NCBI GenBank assembly: GCA_005883575.1 | Contig: VBFH01000023.1 | Location: 248,001-312,000, forward strand | DNA length: 64,000 nt | Direction of reading: 5' to 3' | Source of the DNA: Chloroflexota bacterium | GTDB taxonomy: Bacteria > Chloroflexota > Dormibacteria > Dormibacterales > Dormibacteraceae | Shown here: one piece after another, positions 1 to 8,507 of the stretch | Layout: each line of letters starts with the position of its first letter | Numbering within the stretch: the stretch's first letter is position 1 | Translations under genes and position numbers: made by a program | Notes under the pieces: generated by a model | Seen by the model: the letters and a program-made list of their open reading frames with translations, nothing else | Databases searched by the model: none | What the model was told of the DNA's origin: nothing

Positions 1-969
1 GAGCTCGCCGCCGGAAAGGCCGGAGCAGCACATCACCACGCTCTGACCGTCGGGCGAAAGTTCGGGGTTGGACGTACCGCCCGTCGCCGTGAAGTGCCAA
101 GCCTCGGTTCCATCCGCGCGGCGAACGCTCACCGGCACGGCGACCTGCTGCTGCGCGGTCCCGGCGTTGGTCGTGATGCCGTCCTTGGTGCAGACGAACG
201 ATCCGTTCTGGTTCGAATCCCAGACCAGGCACTTGCTCGGCTCCGAGAAGGCCGTGCCCGGCTGGAGGGTCGCTGCGTCGACCCTGACCTTGACGCCGAG
301 GGTCGAGCCTGGGCCGCCACCCTGAGATGCCCAGACAGTTGGGTACGTGCCGATCGGACCGACCGAATCCCAACCGGTCAGGGCCAGCACGCTTTGCGGC
401 TTGGTCCAGGTCTGGTGGTAGACGAGCTGCGCGGCCCCGCCGTTGGAGGCGGAGTAGGCGTCGAAGCTGAACGTGCCGCTGGCCGAGCCATTGCATGCGA
501 ACGGGTCCGTCGGGATGGTGTAAACGGTGCCCAACAGCTTGCTGCCGTCCGGGCTGACCGCGAACGAAAGCATCTGCTGCGTCGACGTCATCGGGAACGT
601 CGCGGCCGTCGCGACCGTCCCGTCGACGGCAAGGCTGCGCACGACCCCCGTGGCATCGGCGAAAAAGACCTTGCCCGCCGCGACGTGCGCTGACGGGGGA
701 AGAACCGCGCCGATACAGGAAAGAGCCGGCGATGGCATGGGTGCGAACGTGGCGCTGGCACGCTCACGGCCGTCGAGGCCGGCGATCGCGACCGTGTTGT
801 ACGTCCACGCGTTGGCCGTGCCCTTGGCTTCCAGCACCGCGAACAGCAGCGGTGAGGGCGAGGTCTGCGAGGTCGGGCTTGGTGACCCGACCGCGGAGCT
901 CGGATTCCCTTGCGCCTGACCGCATGCCGCGACCACGAGAACGACCGCGGCGATCCAAAACGGTCTCAT
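1..969 (-). CDS. Secreted lipoprotein with TolB-like propeller repeats, cut by the window edge
   Basis: An open frame runs from ATG at 969 to the left edge without a stop, giving 323 visible residues; the C-terminus lies outside. The N-terminus is a short hydrophobic segment ending in a lipobox (VVAAC, Cys16), so the protein is probably lipid-anchored outside the membrane. A Ser/Pro/Thr-rich linker follows (about residues 24-42). The body carries motifs such as SPDGSKLLGT and LSPDGQSVVM, typical of beta-propeller proteins of the TolB/WD40 type. No catalytic motif is visible. Substrate and role are unknown; a sensory or scaffold role is only a guess. Confidence 0.7.
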   Translation of the reverse strand, partial: MRPFWIAAVVLVVAACGQAQGNPSSAVGSPSPTSQTSPSPLLFAVLEAKGTANAWTYNTVAIAGLDGRERASATFAPMPSPALSCIGAVLPPSAHVAAGKVFFADATGVVRSLAVDGTVATAATFPMTSTQQMLSFAVSPDGSKLLGTVYTIPTDPFACNGSASGTFSFDAYSASNGGAAQLVYHQTWTKPQSVLALTGWDSVGPIGTYPTVWASQGGGPGSTLGVKVRVDAATLQPGTAFSEPSKCLVWDSNQNGSFVCTKDGITTNAGTAQQQVAVPVSVRRADGTEAWHFTATGGTSNPELSPDGQSVVMCCSGLSGGEL

Positions 970-1127
970 AGTCATTGTTCTCTTACCCAGACGATCACGC
1001 ACCACTGGTAACAAAGTCAGCAACTTTTGGTGGCGATCTGGCCGCGCGCCACGGCCATCAAGAGGAGGGCGGCGGCCGTGACACTTGCTTTCATGTCAGC
1101 CACAACGCTGGCCCTGGGAATTGGTTA
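970..1127. other. Intergenic gap; only a 25-codon minus-strand frame
   Basis: This gap lies upstream of the lipoprotein gene. It holds no clear promoter. A minus-strand frame 1094-1017 (ATG to TGA) encodes 25 residues that begin like a signal peptide (MKASVTAAALLLMAVA). It could be a leader peptide or the relic of a decayed secreted protein. Nothing supports translation. Confidence 0.3.
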
Positions 1128-2330
1128 TCAGCCTGAGGCAAGAAGCCTGAAGACCACCAGGCCGAACAGCACGCAGGAAGGGATGACGAGCGCGCGGTAG
1201 AGAGCCCAGTAGCCCGACCAGGCCTCTCTCAGCCGGTCGAGCCTTCGTCCCGAGCCGAAGGCGAGCGACCAGTAGACCGGGAGCGCGGAGCCGGTGTTCA
1301 GCGCCAGCGCGAGCACCGCTGCTCCCCCTGCACCCGCGAGCCAGGGCTGGAGCGCGCCGGAACCGCCGAAGCCCGCCTGGACCCCCCACAGGGCGCCGGC
1401 GGTCACCAGCGTGAGGATCGCCGGCAGTCCCAGCAGGAAGAACGCGGCAAAGCTCACGATGACCATGAGCAGCATCAAAGCCAGCGTCGCGACGACACCC
1501 GCCAGTCCCGCGGCGGCCACGGTGATCCCGCTATCGGAGCGCGCGGGTTGAGGATCGGGCTGCGAGGAGACCAGCTGAGGATCGACCGGCTGCAGGTCCA
1601 CCGATGCGCGGACGTCCGACCAGGAGGTCCAGTGCGCCGTCGCGCTCACGGTCTCGGCGATGCCTGCCGGCACGGCCGCCAGCAGCACGCCCGCGGCGAT
1701 CGCGGCGGCGTTGCGACGGACGATTCCCAGCTGGAACCAGACACGCCGCCGCCTCCGGCCCACGCCCGTCTCCATCAGACGCTCGCGGTCGAACGTCGCG
1801 CCGCAGATCACGGTCAGCCCGAGGCAAGCCGCGATGGGCAGGGCGAGAAACGCCGGCGCGAACGGCGCGCGAAAGACGAAGAGCGCGAGCGGAACGTCCG
1901 CGACCGCGGCTGAGACCGGCGAGAGCAGGAACGACCATGCGCCGCCCGCCGCGCCCTCGCGCGGGAACAGCATGAACCCGAGCATGCGACCCATCGCGGC
2001 CCAGTACGCGGTGACCGCCGCGACGAACGCGAACACCGGCAGCAGTTCCCAGGGCGCCGGCTCGCCGAAGAAGCTCAGGAGCGCCATGCCCGCGGCCATC
2101 CAGAAAGTCACCCAGACCCCGCTCACGGCCACGCCGGGGAGCACTTCCAGCCATACGAGCGAGGGGTCGTCGAGCGGCGTGTAGAGCAGCACCTCGAGAG
2201 AGCCCTGCGCCTTCTCCCACCAGATCCCGATCGAGCTCTTGATCGATTCGAGCAGCGCGAAGGACATGAAGAAGAGGGGGCAGGAGCAGGCCCGCCTGAA
2301 GCGCGGCACCGCCCGCAAACCGGGCCGCAA
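1128..2330 (-). CDS. ABC-2 type permease portion (frame B of the frameshifted ABC gene)
   Basis: Sense sequence begins near 2275 (LFFMSFALLESIKSS) and continues to the stop at 1128, about 382 residues with repeated hydrophobic segments. It includes the ABC-2 exporter hallmark GSLEVLLYTPL, matching TTLEVLLSTPL in the permease at 19.8 kb. The C-terminal 130 residues are again strongly hydrophobic and may be a diverged version of the SpoIIM-like tail seen in that second permease; this is weak. The first residues of this frame (MRPGLRAV...) are probably not real: the true upstream part lies in the ATPase frame. Either a sequencing error in the G run or a genuine inactivating or programmed frameshift explains the split. 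Confidence 0.7.
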   Translation of the reverse strand: MRPGLRAVPRFRRACSCPLFFMSFALLESIKSSIGIWWEKAQGSLEVLLYTPLDDPSLVWLEVLPGVAVSGVWVTFWMAAGMALLSFFGEPAPWELLPVFAFVAAVTAYWAAMGRMLGFMLFPREGAAGGAWSFLLSPVSAAVADVPLALFVFRAPFAPAFLALPIAACLGLTVICGATFDRERLMETGVGRRRRRVWFQLGIVRRNAAAIAAGVLLAAVPAGIAETVSATAHWTSWSDVRASVDLQPVDPQLVSSQPDPQPARSDSGITVAAAGLAGVVATLALMLLMVIVSFAAFFLLGLPAILTLVTAGALWGVQAGFGGSGALQPWLAGAGGAAVLALALNTGSALPVYWSLAFGSGRRLDRLREAWSGYWALYRALVIPSCVLFGLVVFRLLASG

Positions 2331-3504
2331 CCTGGCCGGCCGGGCCGGGAAGCTGGCCGAACAAAGATGTGCCCGCGACGAGAAGGAGGACGAACGCGTT
2401 GAGGTACATCACCCAGCTGAGGTCGCCGCGACGCCACCAGGAGCTCACATAGAAAGGAAGCGCGTGACCGAGCAGCCGGCCCTGGGAGCGGATCGAGGCG
2501 AAGAGGCGACCCGCACCGATGCCCGAGGGCAGTCGCGCAGCAAGCGTCGGCAGGGGCTCTGCCATCGGTTCTGACATCGCAGAGAGGTAAACCGACTCGA
2601 GGCTCGGCTGTGTTTCGACCAGCTCGTGGAAGGCCGCGCCTTGCTCGGCCAGCCGGGTCTGGAGCGCCGCCGCGAAGTCGGCGCGCTCGCTGGGTTGTGC
2701 GTCCCAGTCCAGGGCGTAGGTGAGACGGTCGCCGTCGAATGTGTGGCTCAACGCGTGCTCGGCGAGCCAGCCCTCGACCGGCTCTGGATCGGTGGGTGCG
2801 TGCGCCAGGTGGGCGGTGTAGAGCCTCCCCCCACCTGCCTTCCGCCTGAGCTCGTGGGGCGTCCCCGAGGTGACGATCACGCCTTGCCGCATGATCGCGA
2901 TCCGATCGGCGATGAGCTCAGCCTCGCTGAGGATGTGAGTGGTGATGATCAGCGCCGCACAGCGCTCACGTTGCTCGCCGAGATAGCGGCGCATCTCGGC
3001 GGCGGCGACTGGATCGAGACCCGCTGTCGGTTCGTCGCAGAAGATCCAGTCCGGCTCGTGCAGCGTGGCGCGGATCAGGGCGACCTTCTGCGCCATGCCA
3101 CGCGAGTAAGCGGCGAGCACGGTGTCGCGACGATCGGCGAGTTCGAACCGCTCCAGCAGGTGCGCTATCCGCTCGCGTCGCACCGCGGGCGGGACGCCGT
3201 AGAGAAAGCCGAAGTGATCGAGGTACTCGGTCGCCGTGTTGCGTCCGTAGAGCCTCGCCTGGTCCGGCACCACCCCGAGCCTGGCGCGAATGGCATCGAG
3301 GTTGTCGGGGACGCGAAGTCCATCTAGCTCGATGACACCGGTGTCGGGACGAAGGATCCCGCCGAGGCAGCGCAGCGTGGTCGATTTGCCGGCCCCGTTC
3401 TGCCCGAGAAGGACGAGAATCTCTCCTCGCTCGACGTGAAGGTCGACGCCCGCGACCGCGTGCACGTCGCTGAAGCTCTTGTGAAGGCCCTCGACCCGGA
3501 TCAC
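1531..3504 (-). CDS. ABC exporter, ATP-binding half fused to start of permease (frame A of a frameshifted gene)
   Basis: Starts at GTG 3504. Residues 1-230 are an ABC ATPase: Walker A GQNGAGKST (34-42), a divergent signature YSRGMAQ (about 133), Walker B IFCDEPT (about 155) and the H-loop His in ITTHILSE. From about residue 345 the frame continues into a membrane region (HALPFYVSSWWRR, then a hydrophobic segment) without a stop, so ATPase and permease are one polypeptide. After about residue 408 (near 2280) the frame changes into arginine-rich, non-membrane sequence, a clear out-of-frame reading. Removing one base from the run of five G at 2276-2280 joins it to the permease frame 1128-2330 and gives one 791-residue protein. 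Closest relative in the window: the ABC pair at 18.7-20.8 kb. Substrate unknown. Confidence 0.75.
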   Translation of the reverse strand: MIRVEGLHKSFSDVHAVAGVDLHVERGEILVLLGQNGAGKSTTLRCLGGILRPDTGVIELDGLRVPDNLDAIRARLGVVPDQARLYGRNTATEYLDHFGFLYGVPPAVRRERIAHLLERFELADRRDTVLAAYSRGMAQKVALIRATLHEPDWIFCDEPTAGLDPVAAAEMRRYLGEQRERCAALIITTHILSEAELIADRIAIMRQGVIVTSGTPHELRRKAGGGRLYTAHLAHAPTDPEPVEGWLAEHALSHTFDGDRLTYALDWDAQPSERADFAAALQTRLAEQGAAFHELVETQPSLESVYLSAMSEPMAEPLPTLAARLPSGIGAGRLFASIRSQGRLLGHALPFYVSSWWRRGDLSWVMYLNAFVLLLVAGTSLFGQLPGPAGQVAARFAGGAALQAGLLLPPLLHVLRAARIDQELDRDLVGEGAGLSRGAALHAARRPLARMAGSAPRRGRERGLGDFLDGRGHGAPELLRRAGALGTAAGVRVRRGGHRVLGRDGSHARVHAVPARGRGGRRMVVPALAGLSRGRGRSARALRLSRAVRAGVSRPAHRGLPRADRDLRRDVRPRASDGDGRGPEAAACLVPAGNRPSQRRRDRRGRAAGGRAGRHRRDRERDGALDLLVGRPRIGGPAAGRSSAGLLAARSSTRALR

Positions 3505-3520
3505 CTCGATGAACTCTGGG

Positions 3521-3850
3521 CTAAATCTTCTCGAATGAGTCCACGGAAACGACGAAGACGGTCGCGCCGCCGACCTGGACCTCGACTGGAAAGGCCATGA
3601 AGAACTCTCCAGGTTCGGCCATCGGCGGCACCGGGGTCAGATAGCGGCTCCGCTCGTGACAGTTGTCGTGGATGACGCTGAGCGCCTCCTGGACCTGGGC
3701 GTCGTCGACGCCGACGAGCAGAGTGGCGTTTCCCTGCTGCAGAAATCCGCCGCTCGACGATACGCGTGTGGAGCTGATTCCCTTGTCGCTCAGGGCGGCG
3801 ACGGTGCGCTGCGCATCCTCGCCCTGGACGACGGCGATGATGAGCTTCAA
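3521..3850 (-). CDS. darA: Cyclic-di-AMP receptor protein DarA/PstA (PII-like)
   Basis: 109 residues, the usual family length. It starts MKLIIAVVQGED, has the GGFLQQGNATLLVGV segment and ends with PVEVQVGGATVFVVSVD, all signatures of the DarA/PstA (former DUF970, YaaQ) family. These are trimeric PII-like proteins that bind cyclic-di-AMP in the cytoplasm; the downstream target is not established. ATG overlaps the tmk stop by four bases (ATGA, 3847-3850), so it is probably translated with tmk. The tmk-darA order is also seen in Bacillus. No diadenylate cyclase gene is in the window. Confidence 0.93.
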   Translation of the reverse strand: MKLIIAVVQGEDAQRTVAALSDKGISSTRVSSSGGFLQQGNATLLVGVDDAQVQEALSVIHDNCHERSRYLTPVPPMAEPGEFFMAFPVEVQVGGATVFVVSVDSFEKI

Positions 3851-4458
3851 TCCATCATCCCTTCGAGCAGCGGCTCGAGGCGATCGCGGACCTCGAGGTG
3901 GATCTTGTCGCGCGACCCGGTGGCGTCGAGCCGTACAAAACGTTTCGGATCCGCGGCGGCCAGACGGCCGTAGGCCTCCGCGACCTTGCGATGAAACTCG
4001 ATCGATTCTCGCTCCATCCGGTCCTTGCTCTTGCCGGCCCCCTCATGCCGGCCGAGGCCTGCCTCGACCGGGCCCTCGAGAAGAAAGGTGATGTCCGGGT
4101 GAGGGAAGGTCGACGGCCATACGGTCGGCACTCCTCGTCCGCCCCCCTGGTAGGCAAGCGTCGAGTCGTGATAGCGGTCGGCGATCACCACCTGGCCGTG
4201 GGCGAGCGCGGGCGTGATGACCTCGGCGATCAGCTGCCGGCGGGCCGCCATGAAAAGGTACATCTCCGCTTCAGCGTCGATGTCCAACCCCTTGTACAGG
4301 AGGACGTCGCGGATCTGCTCACTCAGCTCGGTGCCGCCTGGCTCGCGCACCAGGACCGGGTCACGCCGCTGCAGCCACTCGGCCAGAAGCTCGGCCTGAG
4401 TGGTCTTGCCCGAGCCCTCGGTGCCTTCGAACGTGATGAACAGGCCGCGCTTCGCCAT
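3847..4458 (-). CDS. tmk: Thymidylate kinase
   Basis: 203 residues, the usual length. It phosphorylates dTMP to dTDP for DNA synthesis. The P-loop GTEGSGKTTQ is at residues 12-21, the DRYHDSTLAYQG motif follows the lid-type segment, and the C-terminal DATGSRDKIHLEVR is typical. Start is ATG 4458, 15 bases after the stop of the upstream R3H ATPase gene, and it overlaps darA by four bases, so these genes are likely one transcript. Confidence 0.96.
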   Translation of the reverse strand: MAKRGLFITFEGTEGSGKTTQAELLAEWLQRRDPVLVREPGGTELSEQIRDVLLYKGLDIDAEAEMYLFMAARRQLIAEVITPALAHGQVVIADRYHDSTLAYQGGGRGVPTVWPSTFPHPDITFLLEGPVEAGLGRHEGAGKSKDRMERESIEFHRKVAEAYGRLAAADPKRFVRLDATGSRDKIHLEVRDRLEPLLEGMMD

Positions 4459-4473
4459 CCGTGCGCGGGAAGT

Positions 4474-6015
4474 CTAGGCGGGTTGCTCCGGAGTGGGAGT
4501 GATGCGCAGCCGGCGCTGGGGTTCCTTGCCAGTGCTGCGGGCGGACAGCTCGTTCTCCGCGACAAGCTGGTGCTGCAGCCGGCGTAGGTAAGCGTTCTGG
4601 GGCGAGATCTCGACCGGGCGGAGCGTCGTCTTCACCTGCCGGATCGCAGCCGCCGCCTCGGCGAGGGCGCGGGTCGTCGCCTCGTCCTGCTTCTCGACGC
4701 CATAGATCCTCGACAGCGCATCGCGCACCTGGCTGACCGAGTTGCTCTTGAGGATGTGGATCGGCAGGCCCCGGCTCTCCGCCTGACGCAGGCTGTCCGG
4801 GCGGCGGCGGTAGTGGTTCTTCAGCGTCAGCACGGCACCCGCGCCATCGAGGTTCCCAAGCACACGCACCGGCAGCTCGAGCTCGCGGATCGACTGCTCG
4901 ACGTGATGCCGGCTGACGCCGTACGGGAAGATGCCCAACGGCTTGCTCGACGAGGGGGAAATGGGTGGCGGCTCGGACGCGACCACGACCGGTACGTCGA
5001 CGTTCGAGATCACGCGGCCCTCACGCGTCCGGACGCGGATCTTAGGCGTCTGCATCGGTCCGCGCAGGGCGGTGTCGACCACATCGGCAAGCGGCATATG
5101 GATCGCCACCCGATCGCGATCCTGGATCTCGACGAGCACGTCGAACGTCGGAGGCGCCTTGCGCTCGAGCACCGATTTCTGCGTACCGCGCCGGCGGGCC
5201 TCTTCGTCCGAGAGAGTGACGCTCTGGATGCCGCCGAGCAGGTCGTTGAGGGTCGGGTTGACGAGCAGGTTTTCCAGCGTCTGTCCGTGCGCGGTCGCGA
5301 TCAGCTGCACGCCACGCTCGGCGATAGTGCGGGCGGCGGCTGCCTCCAGCTCGGTGCCGATCTCATCGATGACGATGACCTCGGGCATGTGGTTCTCGAC
5401 CGCCTCGATCATCACCGCATGCTGCAGCAGCGGAGTCTTCACCTGCATGCGCCGCGCGCGGCCTATCCCGGGGTGCGGAATGTCACCGTCGCCGCCGATC
5501 TCGTTGGACGTGTCGACGATCACCACGCGCTTGCGCAGCTCGTCGGCGAGCAGGCGCGCGCACTCGCGCAGCATGGTCGTCTTGCCGATGCCTGGCCGGC
5601 CGAGCAAGAGAATGCTCTGACCGCTGACGACGATGTCGCGGATGATCTCCCCTGTTCCGGTGACCGCGCGCCCGACGCGCATGGTCAGGCCGACGATGCG
5701 ACCTGAGCGATTGCGAATCGCGGAGACGCGATGCAGCGTGCGCTCGATTCCAGCGCGGTTGTCGTCGCCGAACTGACCAACGTTGTTGGCGACGTGGTCG
5801 AGGTCCGACGCCGAGACCGGGTGGTCGCCGAGCAGGACCTCTCGTCCGGGAACGCGCGCTTCGGGCTCGCGGCCCAGATCAAGGACGATCTCGAGCAGCT
5901 CACCGGGGTCGGTGCGCTCATGCAGCGCCCTCGCGAGATCCGGCGGCAGAGCGCGGGCAAGGAGCTCGATCTCCTCGTCCCAGTGGGACACTCTTGGTTG
6001 TCTTTCAGCGCTCAT
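4474..6015 (-). CDS. Ycf45/SpoIIIAA-like AAA ATPase with C-terminal R3H domain
   Basis: 513 residues. The central region has Walker A GRPGIGKTT (about 139-147), DTSNEIGGDG, and Walker B VIVIDEIGTE, followed by a Ser/Thr sensor region (IATAHGQTLENL), the signature of the Ycf45/SpoIIIAA family of P-loop ATPases. The C-terminus (about 465-500) carries an R3H-type nucleic-acid-binding motif: LRRLQHQLV followed by an STGKEPQRRLRI segment. The cellular role is not established; a single-stranded nucleic acid function is inferred from R3H. Start ATG 6015 overlaps the stop of the acetyltransferase gene (ATGA). Confidence 0.85.
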   Translation of the reverse strand: MSAERQPRVSHWDEEIELLARALPPDLARALHERTDPGELLEIVLDLGREPEARVPGREVLLGDHPVSASDLDHVANNVGQFGDDNRAGIERTLHRVSAIRNRSGRIVGLTMRVGRAVTGTGEIIRDIVVSGQSILLLGRPGIGKTTMLRECARLLADELRKRVVIVDTSNEIGGDGDIPHPGIGRARRMQVKTPLLQHAVMIEAVENHMPEVIVIDEIGTELEAAAARTIAERGVQLIATAHGQTLENLLVNPTLNDLLGGIQSVTLSDEEARRRGTQKSVLERKAPPTFDVLVEIQDRDRVAIHMPLADVVDTALRGPMQTPKIRVRTREGRVISNVDVPVVVASEPPPISPSSSKPLGIFPYGVSRHHVEQSIRELELPVRVLGNLDGAGAVLTLKNHYRRRPDSLRQAESRGLPIHILKSNSVSQVRDALSRIYGVEKQDEATTRALAEAAAAIRQVKTTLRPVEISPQNAYLRRLQHQLVAENELSARSTGKEPQRRLRITPTPEQPA

Positions 6016-6959
6016 CCGAATGAGGGCACCAGGCCTTTCTCGCGGACCGGCTTCGGCACCCGGACCGCCAGCTCTTTGACCAACAGCAGCTGCGTCAGCA
6101 GGACGCTGAACCCACGCCCTCGCAGGGCGTCGATCATGTGCGAATCATAGTGACGGAGGCTCGACCAGGCAGGTGCGTCTGATCCACCCAGCAGCGAGAT
6201 TCCGAAGTCCGCCAGCTCGACCGTCAAGGGTCCCTCAGGGAGCGCCATGAACTGCAGCGTGGCCGGCCGTGCCTCCCCACCCCGCTGCATGCGGACCCAG
6301 CCGACGACCTCCACGCGGTCGACAACATTGCCGCCGGCCAGATCCCCGGAATGCAGCGCCCTCCACTCTCGGTAGGTCGGCGCCTCGAGCTGGGAAACGC
6401 CTTGCGGTGTGACCTTGCGGTAGAGCTGGTACAGGTTGCGATCGTCACCACGCCTGGCGGGCCGAAGGCCGTCGGGAAACTGCTTCCCCCGCTGGATGGG
6501 CTTGTCCGCGTAGACGACCTGCTCGGTCGCGTACTGCCGGAAGCCCTGCAGGCGGAAGGCGGGCAGAAGCGCATCCCGATCGGGCAGGCGCACGAATAGC
6601 CGCAGCGCGCCGCGCTCGAGCGCCTGGTTGCAAAGATGCTGGACCAGGGCAGGCGCCACCTCGTCGGGGTCGGATTCGTCCGCGACCTGCAGGTTGAGCA
6701 CCTGGAGGACACGCGCGCGGCGCAGGTCGAGGCCCAGAGGTTGGCCCGACGCCTGGATGAACCCGACCACCTTTCCGCTCTCCTCGGCGACGTACATGAG
6801 GGTGTCCTGCGAGAGCGGGAGGAGGGCCGACAGGGTCGAGCTCAGGAGCGACCACAGCCGAGCAGCCGGCGGCGCCGCCTCGCTCAGGCGGATCTCTGAG
6901 GAGCGATGCATCTCTTCGATCCGTGCGATGTCGAGCAGCCCCGCCGTGCGAACCTTCAT
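6012..6959 (-). CDS. GNAT-fold N-acetyltransferase, substrate unknown
   Basis: 315 residues. The first 160 show a GNAT pattern: an N-terminal VRTAGLLDIARIEEMH, the beta-strand pair MYVAEESGKVVGFIQASG, and a helix with a leucine-rich LQVLNLQVADES, ending FRQYATEQVVYADKP. The second half (from about 165) may be a diverged second GNAT unit (LRPARRGDDRNLYQLYRKVTP). No substrate can be named. ATG 6959 directly abuts the pdxT stop (TAAATG) and its stop overlaps the R3H gene start. Confidence 0.6.
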   Translation of the reverse strand: MKVRTAGLLDIARIEEMHRSSEIRLSEAAPPAARLWSLLSSTLSALLPLSQDTLMYVAEESGKVVGFIQASGQPLGLDLRRARVLQVLNLQVADESDPDEVAPALVQHLCNQALERGALRLFVRLPDRDALLPAFRLQGFRQYATEQVVYADKPIQRGKQFPDGLRPARRGDDRNLYQLYRKVTPQGVSQLEAPTYREWRALHSGDLAGGNVVDRVEVVGWVRMQRGGEARPATLQFMALPEGPLTVELADFGISLLGGSDAPAWSSLRHYDSHMIDALRGRGFSVLLTQLLLVKELAVRVPKPVREKGLVPSFG

Positions 6960-7562
6960 TTAGTTCTTGGCCCCGGCCATGCGGACGAACTCGCGGTGGA
7001 GCCGCAGGTCGCCGCTCAGCTCAGGATGGAAGCACAACGCCACGATGCGGCCCTGCCGCACCGCGACCGGATGATGGTCGTAGCTGGCGATCACCTCTAC
7101 GTCGCCAGTTCTCTCGACGAGTGGGGCGCGGATGAACACCCCTGGAAACGTCTTGCCGTCAAGGCCGTCGATGTGGAGCTGAGCCTCAAAGCTGTCGACC
7201 TGGCGGCCGTAGCCGTTGCGCCGCACGCCGACGTCGAGCAGGCCGAGGCCGCGCTGGCCGCCCATTCCGTCTGTGATGTCGCGCGCGAGCACGATCATGC
7301 CGGCGCATGTGGCGAGCGTAGCGAGGCCGCGCTGGATGGCGTCGCGCAGCGGCTCGAGTAGGCCCACCCGTTCCATCAGCATCGTCATCGTCGTGCTCTC
7401 TCCGCCCGGCAGCACAATTCCATCAACGCCTTCGAGGTCTTCTTGCGTTCGGATCAGCCGCGTCCGCGCGCCCGCCTTTTCCAGCGCCCGGACATGTTCG
7501 GCGAACGCTCCCTGCATCGCGAGGACCCCGATGAGGGGTTTGTTGCTACCAGCCTCGGGCAG
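6960..7562 (-). CDS. pdxT: Pyridoxal 5'-phosphate synthase glutaminase subunit PdxT
   Basis: Type I glutaminase that supplies ammonia to PdxS for vitamin B6 synthesis. The LPGGEST motif, catalytic Cys in [10 protein letters not shown] and the His/Glu pair in CFHPELSG are present. The only ATG that fits (7517) would remove the first core strand, yet [13 protein letters not shown], which matches PdxT N-termini, is encoded just upstream in the same frame. No ATG, GTG or TTG lies between this and the pdxS stop. I have set the start at CTG 7562 because an AAGGA lies 11 bases upstream and CTG seems to be used elsewhere in the window; ATC 7532 is the other option. The overlap with pdxS fits coupled expression. 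Confidence 0.9.
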   Translation of the reverse strand: MPEAGSNKPLIGVLAMQGAFAEHVRALEKAGARTRLIRTQEDLEGVDGIVLPGGESTTMTMLMERVGLLEPLRDAIQRGLATLATCAGMIVLARDITDGMGGQRGLGLLDVGVRRNGYGRQVDSFEAQLHIDGLDGKTFPGVFIRAPLVERTGDVEVIASYDHHPVAVRQGRIVALCFHPELSGDLRLHREFVRMAGAKN

Positions 7563-8463
7563 CGAGCAGCTCGTCCTTGGGGATGGCCGGAATCTCGAGG
7601 CCCCGCATCGCCTCGCCCAGGCCGGCCGAGACTTCGGCGATCATATCCGGCTTGTCGAAGTAGGTGGTGGCGGCGACGATCGCCTTGGCACGCTTCAAGG
7701 GGTCCTCGGACTTGAAGATGCCTGACCCGACGAAAACGCCGTCGACTCCAAGCTGCATCATCAGCGCGGCGTCGGCCGGGGTCGCGATGCCGCCCGCGGC
7801 GAAGTTGACGACCGGGAGCCGGCCCAGCTTCTGACACTCCGCGAGAACTTCCACGGGAGCGCCGATCTGCTTGGCCTCGCGCACCAGCTCGGCGTGGTTC
7901 ATGCCCTGGAGCTTGCGTATGCCGGCGTTCACCGCGCGGGCGTGCCGAACCGCCTCGACGACGTTGCCAGTGCCGGCTTCGCCTTTGGTCCGGATCATGG
8001 CGGCGCCTTCGGCGATGCGGCGCGTAGCCTCGCCCAGGTCGCGGCAGCCGCATACGAACGGCACCTTGAACGGGTGCTTGTCGATGTGGTTCTCCTCATC
8101 CGCGGGCGTGAGCACCTCGGACTCGTCGATGTAGTCGATGCCCAGAGCTTCCAGCACCTGGGCCTCGACGAAGTGACCGATCCGGCATTTGGCCATGACC
8201 GGGATCGTGACCGCGACCATGATCGACTTGATCAGGTCGGGGTCGGACATGCGGGCGACGCCGCCCTCCCTTCGGATGTCCGCGGGCACCCGCTCAAGGG
8301 CCATCACCGCACACGCGCCCGCGTCCTGGGCGATCCGAGCGTGCTCAGGCGTGACGACGTCCATGATGACGCCGCCCTTCAGCATCTGGGCGAGCCCGGC
8401 CTTGACCTTGAAAGAGCCTTTCACGGACCCGTTTCCGTTGCGCGCGCCATTGCGCTCGGCCAC
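7546..8463 (-). CDS. pdxS: Pyridoxal 5'-phosphate synthase subunit PdxS
   Basis: 305 residues from GTG 8463, close to the usual 294. It condenses ribose 5-phosphate, glyceraldehyde 3-phosphate and ammonia into PLP, in a 12:12 complex with PdxT. Visible hallmarks: [25 protein letters not shown], the Lys of [13 protein letters not shown], the second Lys of [14 protein letters not shown], and the phosphate-binding [10 protein letters not shown] near the end. The frame is open much further upstream but that part overlaps the neighbouring gene and reads as low-complexity Arg/Pro/Gly sequence, so GTG 8463 is preferred. Confidence 0.96.
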   Translation of the reverse strand: MAERNGARNGNGSVKGSFKVKAGLAQMLKGGVIMDVVTPEHARIAQDAGACAVMALERVPADIRREGGVARMSDPDLIKSIMVAVTIPVMAKCRIGHFVEAQVLEALGIDYIDESEVLTPADEENHIDKHPFKVPFVCGCRDLGEATRRIAEGAAMIRTKGEAGTGNVVEAVRHARAVNAGIRKLQGMNHAELVREAKQIGAPVEVLAECQKLGRLPVVNFAAGGIATPADAALMMQLGVDGVFVGSGIFKSEDPLKRAKAIVAATTYFDKPDMIAEVSAGLGEAMRGLEIPAIPKDELLAARGW

Positions 8464-8507
8464 GTTCGGAATTCTACGCGGCCCTCCCCCCGCCTTTCCG
8501 GAAGTGG

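Noticed and set aside
1017-1094. 25-codon minus-strand gene with a signal-like start
   Set aside because: Too short and without supporting context; recorded only in the intergenic entry.
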